This document shows, in pieces, positions 36,276 through 45,523 of a stretch of 64,000 nt of DNA. The stretch is from Pseudomonadota bacterium (GTDB taxonomy: Bacteria; Pseudomonadota; Alphaproteobacteria; Caulobacterales; Caulobacteraceae): positions 16,914 to 80,913 of the forward strand of contig CAUJHO010000001.1 of assembly GCA_963205025.1 (NCBI GenBank). Direction: 5' to 3'. The notes under the pieces were generated by a model. It ran no database searches. It was not told the DNA's origin and saw nothing but the letters and a program-made list of their open reading frames with translations. Position numbers and translations under genes: made by a program. Numbering within the stretch: position 1 is the stretch's first letter; the number at the start of each line of letters is the position of its first letter.

Positions 36276-37411
36276 CCAACAATCAAGACAATGGGGATGG
36301 GCCGATGCGCCTGATTGATCGCTATCTTGCCGCCGTGGCGGCGCAACTGCCGGCAGCTGGTCGCGATGATGTGACAGCTGAGCTGCGCGACGACATCATG
36401 AGCCGGATCGAGGCTCGCCAGGCGGCGCTCGGCCGCGACCTGACCGACAACGAAGTCGAGGTCATTCTGCGGGAAATCGGCCATCCACTGGTGGTGGCGG
36501 CCCGTTTCGGATCGGGGCCGCAGCACCTGATCGGGCCGGAACTGTTTCCGTGGTGGCTGTTCAGCGTCAAGGTCGGGCTGATCGTGCTCGTGGCGGTCAC
36601 GATCTTTGCCGCCATCATCAAGGTCATCAGTGGCCAGGATGTCGGCCAGGCGGTGGGGCAGGGCTTCGCCGGCCTGTTCAGCGGGGCCATGACCCTGATC
36701 GGTATCGCCACCACCGCCGGCTACATCATCGAGCGCCAGACCGAAAAGCCATCCTTCATCACCAATTGGCGGGTCCAGGACCTGGGCGTCTTCGAGGTGG
36801 CGCGGCTCGATGCCAAAGGTTTCAACCGCGCCCTGAGTTCGGGCCGCTGCGCGCCCGCCCGCCTTCGCAAGAGCGAGTCCATGTCGCCGGTGGCGCGCGC
36901 CCTGTCGAGCGCCGTGGCTGCCGCCGTCCTGACGGCTTGGTGGGTCGGGGCCGTCCACTTCGGCGGCCTGCCGATGAGCGAGTGGGTCGTTGAGATTGCG
37001 GGCGTCGACTATTCGCAAGCGGCCCGGAATACGGTCGCCCTGATCTTCTGGCCGGTCGTCGGCTATGGCGCGGCGCGCATCCTGTTCGACCTGTTCCGCG
37101 CCGCCACCCCCCGAGCAGTCAAGATGACGGCGCTGGGAGATATCGTCCTGGCGTGTGGGCGGCTGGCCATGACCGGATGGCTGCTGCTGGTGTCGCCGAT
37201 GGGGCGGGCGCTCGGCATCTCTGACGTCGGCTCGGTCGTCGAGCGCGTGCGAGACACCATTCAGACCGGCATCGGGACTGGTGTATGGAGCCTGTCGGGC
37301 GTCGTCGTGCTGATCCTGGCGGCGTCATTGCTGGAGCCGGCGGGGCGCATTCTCATCAGCCTGGTCCGGCTGATTTCAGGCGTCGATCGTCGGCTGTCGG
37401 GCCACGCCTAG
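36272..37411 (+). CDS. HAAS-domain membrane protein coupled to PadR
   Basis: A 379-residue protein. The N-terminal region (MRLIDRYLAAVAAQLPAAG to VEVILREIGHPLVVAARFG, about 12-75) matches the HAAS/DUF1700 helical domain typically encoded beside PadR. Six or so membrane segments follow (WWLFSVKVGLIVLVAVTIF; LFSGAMTLIGIATTAGYII; TVALIFWPVVGYGAARILF; VVVLILAASLLEPAGRIL). Function is unknown, but it is presumably the main target of the PadR repressor. Its stop overlaps the convergent MscS-family gene. Confidence 0.8.
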   Translation: MTNNQDNGDGPMRLIDRYLAAVAAQLPAAGRDDVTAELRDDIMSRIEARQAALGRDLTDNEVEVILREIGHPLVVAARFGSGPQHLIGPELFPWWLFSVKVGLIVLVAVTIFAAIIKVISGQDVGQAVGQGFAGLFSGAMTLIGIATTAGYIIERQTEKPSFITNWRVQDLGVFEVARLDAKGFNRALSSGRCAPARLRKSESMSPVARALSSAVAAAVLTAWWVGAVHFGGLPMSEWVVEIAGVDYSQAARNTVALIFWPVVGYGAARILFDLFRAATPRAVKMTALGDIVLACGRLAMTGWLLLVSPMGRALGISDVGSVVERVRDTIQTGIGTGVWSLSGVVVLILAASLLEPAGRILISLVRLISGVDRRLSGHA

Positions 37412-38457
37412 CCGTTTGGCTCCGGCGCATCCTCGACGCCGTCGGACGGCTTCATCAGATCATCGGCGGCGTCGTTTGCCACCGGCGTCTGGGGGCGCGG
37501 CTGGGCCGGGCCTGATTTAGGGGTGCGGGCCGCCGGCCTGGACTTCAGGCCCAGCGCCTCCAGAGCGTCGTCGCCCTCATGCCCCAGGATCGAGCGGACA
37601 CGCAGGTCGGTCTGAGGGAAGGGGATCTCGATGCCGGCATTGTCCAGGGCTTCGGCGATGGCCCAGGTATAGGCCGCGTGCATGGCAGCAGGGCGCTTGA
37701 CCGCCTCCTTCGTGGGCCAGACCAGCAATTCAAAATCCAGCCCGCTCTCACCGAAGCCGACGAGCCAGACCTGGCTCTTGCGCTCAGCTGTTTCCGGCAG
37801 GGTGAAGGGGGAAGCCTTGGCGGCGTCCAGGATGGCCTCGCGCACCGCGCCCCGATCCGCGCCATAGGCGACCGAGAACGGAATGTGGATGCGCCGGGTG
37901 TCCCCTTTCAGCGTCCAGTTGGTGACCGGCTCGTCGATCAGGCTCGAGTTCGGCACCAGAATATTGACGTTGTCATTGGTGCGGATGCGGGTTGCGCGCG
38001 CGCCGATTTCAACGACCTGTCCACGCGCGCCGCCATTGATTTCAATGTAGTCGCCGATCGAAACCATCCGGTCGAAGATCAGAAAAATGCCGGAGACGAA
38101 CTCCTTGACCACGCCCTGCAAGCCCAGGCCGACGCCGATGCCGATGGCACCTGCGAAGACGGCCAGCGACGACAGATTCAGGCCGGTCGCCGAAAGGGCC
38201 ATGACGACGCCAACGATAAGGATCCCGTAGCCCGCCAGCTTTTCGAGCAGATACAGGGCACCCGCTCGGCTGGAAGCGTTGCGCCGCATCCGGCGCAGGC
38301 CGTGCGTGACGCCCGCCGACAGGGCGAAGGACACGACCATGATGATACCGGCGGCGACCAGGCCACCGATCGTGATCTCGACGCCGCCGATCTCGAACAG
38401 GCGGGTGCGTTCAAGCTCACCGGTGACATCGGCGATTTCGGGAACGGCAGCAATCAT
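37408..38457 (-). CDS. MscS-family mechanosensitive ion channel
   Basis: A 349-residue protein. Membrane segments lie at about 25-50, 70-95 and 95-125. The pore helix region is AVFAGAIGIGVGLGLQGVVKEFVSG, followed by the beta domain (FDRMVSIGDYIEINGGARGQ, IRTNDNVNILVPNSSLID) and the alpha/beta domain to about 290. It then has a Pro/Ala-rich tail (ARTPKSGPAQPRPQTPVA). It should open under membrane tension. A GTG one codon upstream is possible as the start. The gene converges with the HAAS gene, overlapping by four bases. Confidence 0.88.
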   Translation of the reverse strand: MIAAVPEIADVTGELERTRLFEIGGVEITIGGLVAAGIIMVVSFALSAGVTHGLRRMRRNASSRAGALYLLEKLAGYGILIVGVVMALSATGLNLSSLAVFAGAIGIGVGLGLQGVVKEFVSGIFLIFDRMVSIGDYIEINGGARGQVVEIGARATRIRTNDNVNILVPNSSLIDEPVTNWTLKGDTRRIHIPFSVAYGADRGAVREAILDAAKASPFTLPETAERKSQVWLVGFGESGLDFELLVWPTKEAVKRPAAMHAAYTWAIAEALDNAGIEIPFPQTDLRVRSILGHEGDDALEALGLKSRPAARTPKSGPAQPRPQTPVANDAADDLMKPSDGVEDAPEPNG

Positions 38458-38492
38458 CACCTGGTTCAGGCTCCCCGCATCGGATTTCGGTC

Positions 38493-39413
38493 CTAGACCA
38501 CGTCTGTCGGGCCGGGCGTGGGTGCGGCCGGCGGCTCGTCGGGCAGGGGAATGAACTCATGGTCGTCGCCGTCAGGCAGCTTCATGCGTCCGGCCTTCCA
38601 GTCGGCCTTGGCCGCGTCCATCCGGTCCTGGGTTGAGGCGACGAAGTTCCACCAGATCAGCCGCGGTCCGATCGGCTCGCCGCCCAGCAGCATGACGGTG
38701 GACGCTTCCAGGGCCGTGACGACCGGCTCGGCGTGCGGTTCCAGCACGGCCATCTGACCGGCCATGAGGCGACGGTCGCCAACCTCGACCGAGCCGGTCA
38801 CCACATAGAGGGCGCGCTCGGAATAGCCGCCGTCACCCTTGCCCTTGGGCGGGGCCGCGCGCACGCCGGGCTGCATCTCCCAGTGGACATAGAACAGGGG
38901 CGAGGCCACCGGCACGCCCGCGCGCGCACCATAGGCCTCGCCGGCCACGAGACGGGCGAACAGGCCATCCTGTTCGTAGGACGGAAGGTCACCTCCGCCA
39001 TGGTGGCTGAAGGACGGATCGTCGTCCTCGCGTTCGGTCGGCAGGGCAATCCAGGCCTGCATTCCATTCAGGCGACCACCGGCGGCCTGGCGTGCGGGCT
39101 CGGTGCGCTCGGAATGAACCACGCCCTTGCCCGCCGTCATCCAGTTGACCTCACCGGGCAGGATGATGTTGTGCGCTCCGGTCGAATCCCGGTGGGTTAT
39201 CTCGCCCTCGAACAGGTACGACAGGGTCGACAGACCGATGTGCGGGTGCGGGCGCACATTGATCGCCTCAGACCCCGGCGCGAACTCGGCCGGGCCCATG
39301 TGGTCCAGGAAGATGAAGGGGCCGACCATCCGCTTGCGGGCGAAGGGAAGAACGCGCCCGACATCGAACCCGCCGAGATCCTTCTTGCGGGCGTCGATTA
39401 CCATTTCGATCAT
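38493..39413 (-). CDS. Pirin family protein
   Basis: A 306-residue bicupin. The pirin signature is VRPHPHIGLSTLSYLFEGE with the metal-binding His residues, and GEVNWMTAGKGVVHSERTE follows. The C-terminal cupin contains FYVHWEMQPG and RLIWWNFVASTQDRM. Pirins bind iron and some oxidise quercetin. The ATG at 39413 overlaps the stop of the upstream lipoprotein gene (ATGA), so translation is coupled and the longer frame to 39503 is rejected. Confidence 0.92.
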   Translation of the reverse strand: MIEMVIDARKKDLGGFDVGRVLPFARKRMVGPFIFLDHMGPAEFAPGSEAINVRPHPHIGLSTLSYLFEGEITHRDSTGAHNIILPGEVNWMTAGKGVVHSERTEPARQAAGGRLNGMQAWIALPTEREDDDPSFSHHGGGDLPSYEQDGLFARLVAGEAYGARAGVPVASPLFYVHWEMQPGVRAAPPKGKGDGGYSERALYVVTGSVEVGDRRLMAGQMAVLEPHAEPVVTALEASTVMLLGGEPIGPRLIWWNFVASTQDRMDAAKADWKAGRMKLPDGDDHEFIPLPDEPPAAPTPGPTDVV

Positions 39414-40435
39414 GGGCGGCTCTCCGAGAGATTGATGCTGGCGACGAGGGCCGGGTCCGGCGACGGCGTCGTGGGTTGGCCATCCTGGCCGTAGTCTGAC
39501 CACTGGCTGCGCGCGATGAAAACGAAGCTGTCTCCCGACACGAAGCCCGTGGTCGGCTCGGACAGGGGGGCACCGTCGAAGAGTGTCTCGAGGGTGCGTA
39601 CCTGGGTCCAGTCCGGCGACAGGGTCAGGGCCAGGATGCGCCCCGGGGGCGAGCCGTTATGAATGGCGATGATGCGATTGCCGTCCCGCGCCAGGCCGTC
39701 CAGCCCCCGGATCGTCCGGCCTTCGGGCATCTGGACGTTCTGGATGGCCCCGGTGTCTATGACGACGCGGTGCAGACCGGTGCCGTAGTTGGAGAAGATC
39801 AGCCAGCGCCCGTCATCCGAGACGACCAGCCCTTGCGGCGAGGCACGCGCGGGGGCGTCGACCAGATGCTCCAGACGACCCGAGCCGGGCGACAGCATAT
39901 AGATGCCGCCGCCAACGCTATCGCTGACGAAGACGGTGCCGTCCGGGCCCAGGACCAGATCGCTGAGCTGGTGACCGGCTTCGGGCAGGGCATAGACGGC
40001 CTGGATCTCGCCCGTGGCCAGATCCAGCCGCATCAGGGCCGAGCCGCCGGCACCCTCGATTCCGTCATAGAGGGTGTTGGCGCTGGTGACCCACAGGTGA
40101 CCCCGCTCGCGGTCGGAGACCATGCCGAAGACGCCCTGGGTGTCGCCCTCGCGGGTGAAGCGCGTCAGAGTGCCGTCCAGGTCCAGGCGGAACACGCCTG
40201 CCGCGTGGATCGAGGACACCAGCAGCCGCCCCCGGTCGTCGAAGGCGACACTTTCAAGGAGCAATGGCCGGGCCGGACTGCGCGCCAGGATACGGATACC
40301 TTCCGGTGTGGGGGAGACTACGACCACCGGATCGACCGGGCCGACATCGTCGGGGCCGCCGAGCAGGCGCTCCGTCGCGCCACAGGCGGCCAGAAGAGGG
40401 GCGATGGCCAGCAGGCCGGCAAGGCGTCGGATCAT
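39410..40435 (-). CDS. SMP-30/beta-propeller-type lipoprotein
   Basis: A 341-residue protein with lipoprotein signal IRRLAGLLAIAPLLAAC (Cys18). The rest consists of repeated beta-blade segments (LLLESVAFDDRGRLLVSS; QLSDLVLGPDGTVFVSDS; ASPQGLVVSDDGRWLIFSN), the pattern of an SMP-30/gluconolactonase-like propeller. Enzymatic activity cannot be inferred. It is the first gene of a unit with pirin, and its start is set by the lipobox. Confidence 0.78.
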   Translation of the reverse strand: MIRRLAGLLAIAPLLAACGATERLLGGPDDVGPVDPVVVVSPTPEGIRILARSPARPLLLESVAFDDRGRLLVSSIHAAGVFRLDLDGTLTRFTREGDTQGVFGMVSDRERGHLWVTSANTLYDGIEGAGGSALMRLDLATGEIQAVYALPEAGHQLSDLVLGPDGTVFVSDSVGGGIYMLSPGSGRLEHLVDAPARASPQGLVVSDDGRWLIFSNYGTGLHRVVIDTGAIQNVQMPEGRTIRGLDGLARDGNRIIAIHNGSPPGRILALTLSPDWTQVRTLETLFDGAPLSEPTTGFVSGDSFVFIARSQWSDYGQDGQPTTPSPDPALVASINLSESRP

Positions 40436-40571
40436 AAGGAGCGCATCTCTATTTCGAACAAGCGTAGCCTTGCCCGAGGGTTGAGGGCAATCCGATGACC
40501 GCAAGCGGGTGACTCAGGGGCAGCCTGTGCTAAGACGCCCGAAAATCCGGAAACGTCCCCCAAGGGCACCC

Positions 40572-41804
40572 ATGGCCAAGAACACACCCAAGCTCTCCCT
40601 TCGCGTGCCTGAGCCGCCGGCCCGGCCCGGCGACAAGGCCGACTTCTCGCACGTTCAGATGGACGAGGCGGGAGTCGTGGCACGGCCCGATACCTCGGTT
40701 GCGCCGTCGCAGACGCGAGATCTGGCCTTCCGCCTGGTGCGGGTGCTGGACGATGACGGCAAGGCGGTCGGACCCTGGGACCCGAAGCTGGACGCCGAGA
40801 CGATGCGCCGGGGCATGAAGGCCATGCTGCTGACGCGGGCCTTCGACGACCGGATGCACAAGGCCCACCGCCAGGGCAAGACCAGCTTCTACATGAAGTC
40901 GACCGGCGAAGAGGCCATAGCGGTGGCGCAGGGCATGGTGTTCAGCCCGGAGGACATGGGCTTTCCGACCTATCGCCAGCAGGGCCTTCTGATCGTGCGC
41001 GGCTATCCGCTGGCGACGATGATGAACCAGATCTATTCCAACGCTTCGGATCCGATCAAAGGTCGCCAACTGCCGATCATGTATTCGGCCAAGGAGTACG
41101 GCTTCTTCACCATCTCGGGCAATCTGGGCACCCAGGTCCCCCAGGCCGTCGGCTGGGCCATGGCCAGCGCCTACAAGGGTGACGACAAGATCGCCGTCGC
41201 CTGGATCGGCGATGGAGCGACGGCGGAAGGCGACTTCCACTCGGCCCTGACGTTTGCGGCCGTCTATCGGGCCCCGGTGGTGCTGAACATCGTCAATAAC
41301 CAGTGGGCCATTTCGTCCTTCCAGGGCTTCGCCGGCGGCATGGAGACGACCTTTGCGTCCAAGGCCATCGGCTATGGCCTGCCGTGCCTCAGGGTCGACG
41401 GCAACGACTTCCTGGCGGTCTGGGCCGCCAGCCAGTGGGCCGCCGAGCGCGCTCGCTCGAACCAGGGCGCGACGGTCATCGAGTTTCTGACCTATCGCCA
41501 CGCGCCGCATTCGACCTCGGACGACCCCAGCCGCTACCGCCCCGGCGACGAGGGCGCGCACTGGCCGCTGGGCGATCCGGTGGACCGCCTGAAGCAGCAT
41601 ATGATCGGCCAGGGCTTTTGGTCCGACGATGAACACGCCGCCGCCATCGCCGACTGCGAGGCCCAGGTGAAGGCCGCCGCCAAGGAATCCGAAGCCATCG
41701 GCACCCTTGGCCAGTCGCGGCCGAGCGTGAAGACCATGTTCGAGGAGGTCTTCGCATCCGAAGACTGGCGACTGGTCGAACAGCGCCGCGAGGTGGGAGT
41801 CTGA
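40572..41804 (+). CDS. bkdA1: Branched-chain 2-oxoacid dehydrogenase E1 alpha subunit
   Basis: The TPP-dependent decarboxylase subunit of the branched-chain 2-oxoacid dehydrogenase complex, degrading the 2-oxoacids of Val, Leu and Ile. It has 410 residues. The TPP motif is AWIGDGATAEGDFHSALT ending in NIVNNQWAIS, and the regulatory-loop region is LTYRHAPHSTSDDPSRYRP. The N-terminal 40 residues are a typical bacterial extension. The start is ATG 40572; the frame is open to 40509. It opens the bkd operon. Confidence 0.93.
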   Translation: MAKNTPKLSLRVPEPPARPGDKADFSHVQMDEAGVVARPDTSVAPSQTRDLAFRLVRVLDDDGKAVGPWDPKLDAETMRRGMKAMLLTRAFDDRMHKAHRQGKTSFYMKSTGEEAIAVAQGMVFSPEDMGFPTYRQQGLLIVRGYPLATMMNQIYSNASDPIKGRQLPIMYSAKEYGFFTISGNLGTQVPQAVGWAMASAYKGDDKIAVAWIGDGATAEGDFHSALTFAAVYRAPVVLNIVNNQWAISSFQGFAGGMETTFASKAIGYGLPCLRVDGNDFLAVWAASQWAAERARSNQGATVIEFLTYRHAPHSTSDDPSRYRPGDEGAHWPLGDPVDRLKQHMIGQGFWSDDEHAAAIADCEAQVKAAAKESEAIGTLGQSRPSVKTMFEEVFASEDWRLVEQRREVGV

Positions 41805-41806
41805 CC

Positions 41807-42829
41807 ATGACCGACACCACCTCCATGAACATGATCCAGGCGCTGAACTCGGCGCTCGATATCAAGATGGCCGAGGACCCCAACGTCCTGTCATTCGGCG
41901 AGGACGCCGGCTATTTCGGCGGCGTCTTCCGGGTGACCGATCACCTGCAGAAGAAGCACGGCCTGACCCGCAGCTTCGACGCCCCCATCTCCGAGAACGG
42001 CATCGCCGCCGCCGGCATCGGCATGGCGGTCTATGGCTTGCGCCCGGTCATCGAGATGCAGTTCGCCGACTACATCTATCCGGCCTATGACCAGTTGGTC
42101 TCCGAGGCGGCCAAGATCCGCTATCGCTCGGGCGGGGAGTTCACCTGTCCGATCACGGTGCGGTCGCCCTACGGCGGCGGCATCTTCGGCGGCCAGACCC
42201 ACAGCCAGTCGCCCGAAAGCCTGTTCACCCATATCGCGGGCCTGAAGGTGGTCATTCCGTCCAACCCCTATGACGCCAAGGGCCTGTTGACAGCGGCCAT
42301 CGAGGACGACGACCCGGTCGTCGTCTTCGAGCCCAAGCGCCTCTACAACGGGCCGTTCGACGGCTGGCACGAAAAGCCCGTCAGCCCCTGGAAGGCCCAG
42401 GAGCTGGCCCAGGTCCCGACCGGCAAATACGTCGTGCCTCTGGGCAAGGCCCGGATCATGCGCGAGGGCGCGGACGTCACCATCCTGGCCTATGGCACCA
42501 TGGTCTGGGTCGCCCTGGCCGCTGCCGAACACGCCGGTGTCGACGCCGAGGTGATCGATCTGCGCTCACTTGTTCCGCTGGACATCGAGGCCATCGAGGC
42601 CAGCGTGAAAAAGACCGGCCGCTGCGTCGTCGTGCACGAGGCCCCCAAGACCTCGGGCTATGGCGCGGAGCTGTCGGCCCTGGTTCAGGAGCGGTGCTTC
42701 TATCACCTGGAGGCCCCGGTTCAGCGGGTGGCGGGCTGGGATACGCCCTATCCCCATGCCTTTGAGTGGGAGTACTTCCCCGGCCCCGAGCGGACGGCCG
42801 AGGCGATCAAGCGCGTGATGGAGGGCTGA
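41807..42829 (+). CDS. bkdA2: Branched-chain 2-oxoacid dehydrogenase E1 beta subunit
   Basis: A 340-residue partner of E1 alpha. Family segments are FGEDAGYFGGVFRVTDHLQ, RSFDAPISENGIAAAGIGM, IEMQFADYIYPAYDQLVSEA and RSPYGGGIFGGQTHSQSPE. The C-terminal transketolase part includes VIDLRSLVPLDIEAIEASV and VVVHEAPKTSGYGAE. It begins a few bases after the E1 alpha stop and ends four bases before the E2 start, so the three genes form one transcript. Confidence 0.94.
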   Translation: MTDTTSMNMIQALNSALDIKMAEDPNVLSFGEDAGYFGGVFRVTDHLQKKHGLTRSFDAPISENGIAAAGIGMAVYGLRPVIEMQFADYIYPAYDQLVSEAAKIRYRSGGEFTCPITVRSPYGGGIFGGQTHSQSPESLFTHIAGLKVVIPSNPYDAKGLLTAAIEDDDPVVVFEPKRLYNGPFDGWHEKPVSPWKAQELAQVPTGKYVVPLGKARIMREGADVTILAYGTMVWVALAAAEHAGVDAEVIDLRSLVPLDIEAIEASVKKTGRCVVVHEAPKTSGYGAELSALVQERCFYHLEAPVQRVAGWDTPYPHAFEWEYFPGPERTAEAIKRVMEG

Positions 42830-42832
42830 CCG

Positions 42833-44476
42833 ATGGGACGCTACGTCTTCAAGCTGCCCGACGTGGGCGAGGGCACCGCCGAGGCCGAACTGGTCGCCTG
42901 GCACATCAAGCTGGGGGATCGGGTCGAGGAGGACCAGATCGTCGCCGATGTCATGACCGACAAGGCCACCGTCGAGCTGACCAGCCCGGTTTCCGGCAAG
43001 GTCACGGCCCTGCACGGCGAGGTTGGCGGCATGCTGATCGTGCGTGCGCCCCTGGTCGAGTTCGAGGTCGAAGGGGCGGGCAATGCCTCTGAGGCCGAGG
43101 CTACGCCCGCCGCCGCCCCGGCGCCTGCGCCGGAACCCGCCAAGGCGGCGGAACCGGCGGCAGTGCCGGCTCCGGCAGCGGCTGAGGCCACGCCCGCCGG
43201 GGCCAACTATGTCTTCAAACTGCCGGATGTGGGGGAGGGCACCGCCGAGGCCGAGCTGGTCGCCTGGCACGTCGCGGTCGGCGATGCCGTCTCCGAGGAC
43301 CAGATCCTGGCCGATGTCATGACCGACAAGGCCACGGTGGAAATCACCAGCCCGGTCGAGGGCGTGGTCGTGGCCCTGCACGGCGAGCCGGGCAAGGCCC
43401 AGGCCGTCGGCGGCCCCCTGGTCAGCTTCAAGGTCGAAGGTGCGGGCAATGTGAAGGCGGGCAGCGTGCCGGTACCGGCTGCATCCCCTGCACCGAAAGC
43501 CGAACCCGCGCCGGCCAAGGCGTCGTCACCGGCTCCTGCCAAGGTTCCGGCCAGGGCGGTCGCCGAAGGCTTCACCACCCGCAAGGCCGGCGAGCGTCCG
43601 CTGGCGTCACCGGCGGTCAGGAAACGCGCGCGTGACCTCGGTGTCGAACTTCAGTTCGTGGCGGGCTCCGGCCCGGCGGGCCGTATCGGCCATGACGATC
43701 TGGACGCCTATGTCGCCGGCGGTGGCCGGGGGACGGGCGGCGCGTCCGGCGGCGGCTCGATGTATGCCCAGGCCGACGGTGTGACCGAGACCAGGATCAT
43801 CGGCCTGCGTCGCAAGATCGCGGAAAAGATGGCCGAGAGCGTCCGGCGCATTCCGCACATCACCTATGTCGAGGAGATCGACGTCACGGCCCTGGAGGAG
43901 CTGCGCGCTCATCTGAACGCCCAGAACAAGGGGACCGGCAAGCCCAAGCTGAACGTCCTGCCCTTCATCGCGCGGGCCATTGTGGTGGCGCTGAAGGACC
44001 AGCCGGTTCTGAACTCCCACTATGATGACGAGGGCGGGGTTCTGACGACCTACAACGCCGTGCACCTGGGCATCGCGGCCCAGACGCCGAACGGCCTGAT
44101 GGTGCCGGTCGTGCGCCACGCCGAGGCGCGCGACCCCTATGATACGGCTCTGGAGATCGCCCGCGTCTCGGGCGCCGCCAAGGACGGCACGGCCAAGCGG
44201 GACGAACTGTCCGGTTCGACCATTACCATCACCTCGCTGGGCACGCTGGGCGGCATCACCCACACCCCGATCATCAACCACCCCGAGGTCGCCATCATTG
44301 GCCCGAACAAGATCCAGGAGCGGGTGGTGGTGAAGGACGGCCAGATGATCGTGCGCAAGATGATGAACTTGTCCTCCAGCTTCGATCACCGGATTGTGGA
44401 TGGCCATGACGCGGCGGTGTTCGTGCAACGGATCAAGGGCTTGCTAGAGCATCCGGCGACGTTGTGGATGGGGTGA
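42833..44476 (+). CDS. bkdB: Branched-chain 2-oxoacid dehydrogenase E2 with two lipoyl domains
   Basis: A 547-residue dihydrolipoyl acyltransferase core. Two lipoyl domains (about 3-78 and 123-198) each carry the lipoylation site DVMTDKATVE. Ala/Pro linkers separate them and precede the E1/E3-binding domain (SPAVRKRARDLGVELQFV to GHDDLDAY, about 262-298). The acyltransferase domain (about 320-547) ends with the catalytic SSFDHRIVDGHDAA. The usual bacterial bkd E2 has one lipoyl domain; the near-identical copies here suggest duplication. Confidence 0.94.
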   Translation: MGRYVFKLPDVGEGTAEAELVAWHIKLGDRVEEDQIVADVMTDKATVELTSPVSGKVTALHGEVGGMLIVRAPLVEFEVEGAGNASEAEATPAAAPAPAPEPAKAAEPAAVPAPAAAEATPAGANYVFKLPDVGEGTAEAELVAWHVAVGDAVSEDQILADVMTDKATVEITSPVEGVVVALHGEPGKAQAVGGPLVSFKVEGAGNVKAGSVPVPAASPAPKAEPAPAKASSPAPAKVPARAVAEGFTTRKAGERPLASPAVRKRARDLGVELQFVAGSGPAGRIGHDDLDAYVAGGGRGTGGASGGGSMYAQADGVTETRIIGLRRKIAEKMAESVRRIPHITYVEEIDVTALEELRAHLNAQNKGTGKPKLNVLPFIARAIVVALKDQPVLNSHYDDEGGVLTTYNAVHLGIAAQTPNGLMVPVVRHAEARDPYDTALEIARVSGAAKDGTAKRDELSGSTITITSLGTLGGITHTPIINHPEVAIIGPNKIQERVVVKDGQMIVRKMMNLSSSFDHRIVDGHDAAVFVQRIKGLLEHPATLWMG

Positions 44477-44542
44477 AATACAGCGTTGGTCAGGTCGGCG
44501 TCCTCGCTGGCGGCGGAAGGGACCGAATATCGGGAGGGGACC

Positions 44543-45523
44543 ATGGGCGGTATGCTCGCATGGCTCGGATTTGAACCGAGCTACCAGGCCGAAATCTATC
44601 AGACGATCTCACAGGCGCTGCTCGGCGTGCTGGCCGCTGGAGTGGCGTTCCTCTTGATCCACAAGGGGCAGAACACATCGGCGGAAGAAAACCGACGGAT
44701 TGAGCGGGCCCGCATACTGCATGACCTTGATCGGGAGTATGAGAATATCATGGCGAAGCGCTGTGTCGTCGCCAACGCAGCCTCGCTACAGTTTCCTGAT
44801 TTTCGGATTGGCGACCCATCGGGTCGCTCGCCCTTGATCAACAACAATACCGTGGATGCGAAGGACCTTTGCCTCTTCGAACTGGTCCTGACTCGTCATG
44901 TTCTCTGGCTCGCTGCGCCCGGCCGATCCGACAACAACGGCCCCAACCAATATATCTACGTGAACGGCGCTCGGCATGCCCAGGTCGCCCCAGGATACTA
45001 CGTCGACACCCTGACGCTGCACAGGGTGGTCTCATGGTCAAAGCGAGTCGCGAGCGGCTTGCACGCCAAGATTATCGACCGCGAAGACGTCTGCGATATG
45101 TGGCGTCACATTCTGCCTTGGGCGAAGGATAATCGGTTCTCCTTCATGGCGGCATTCTTCGGTGTTTCGCGCGATATCAAGATCGAAGCGGGTGCCAGGC
45201 CGGGGAACGTCGGAAGTTCGAAGGCCTTCCCCGGCTGGAAGCGAAGATCTCCCTTCAGCTCTGCGATCCCGCAACAATGGTCTGGCGATGTCGCACCGCT
45301 CTATTTCTTGATCAGAACGGTCCTTGAAGAGGCCTACACCAGTCGACGGGTGGAGATCTTGCACTTCGTGGGCCTCGACAAGGAACTTTTTGCGGAGGTG
45401 ACCGGAGCCGATGAGTCGATGGAGGCGCGGATGGATCCGATGGTGAGGCTGGTCCTCGGACTGGACCCGTCCGCAAGTGAGGGGTCCGATCCCGCCATAG
45501 AGGCGGATAGAGAGATTACATGA
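44543..45523 (+). CDS. Membrane-anchored orphan inserted in the bkd operon
   Basis: A 326-residue protein with one N-terminal membrane segment (ISQALLGVLAAGVAFLLIH, about 23-41) and a cytoplasmic domain of about 280 residues containing NRRIERARILHDLDREYEN and DNGFSFMAAFF-like aromatic segments. I do not recognise a family; the layout recalls DUF4760-type proteins, but I cannot confirm this. GGGAGGGG before the ATG (44543) is a strong ribosome site. Its stop overlaps the lpdA start (ATGA). Coding GC is lower than in the flanking bkd genes. It splits E2 from E3, so it was probably inserted later. Confidence 0.65.
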   Translation: MGGMLAWLGFEPSYQAEIYQTISQALLGVLAAGVAFLLIHKGQNTSAEENRRIERARILHDLDREYENIMAKRCVVANAASLQFPDFRIGDPSGRSPLINNNTVDAKDLCLFELVLTRHVLWLAAPGRSDNNGPNQYIYVNGARHAQVAPGYYVDTLTLHRVVSWSKRVASGLHAKIIDREDVCDMWRHILPWAKDNRFSFMAAFFGVSRDIKIEAGARPGNVGSSKAFPGWKRRSPFSSAIPQQWSGDVAPLYFLIRTVLEEAYTSRRVEILHFVGLDKELFAEVTGADESMEARMDPMVRLVLGLDPSASEGSDPAIEADREIT

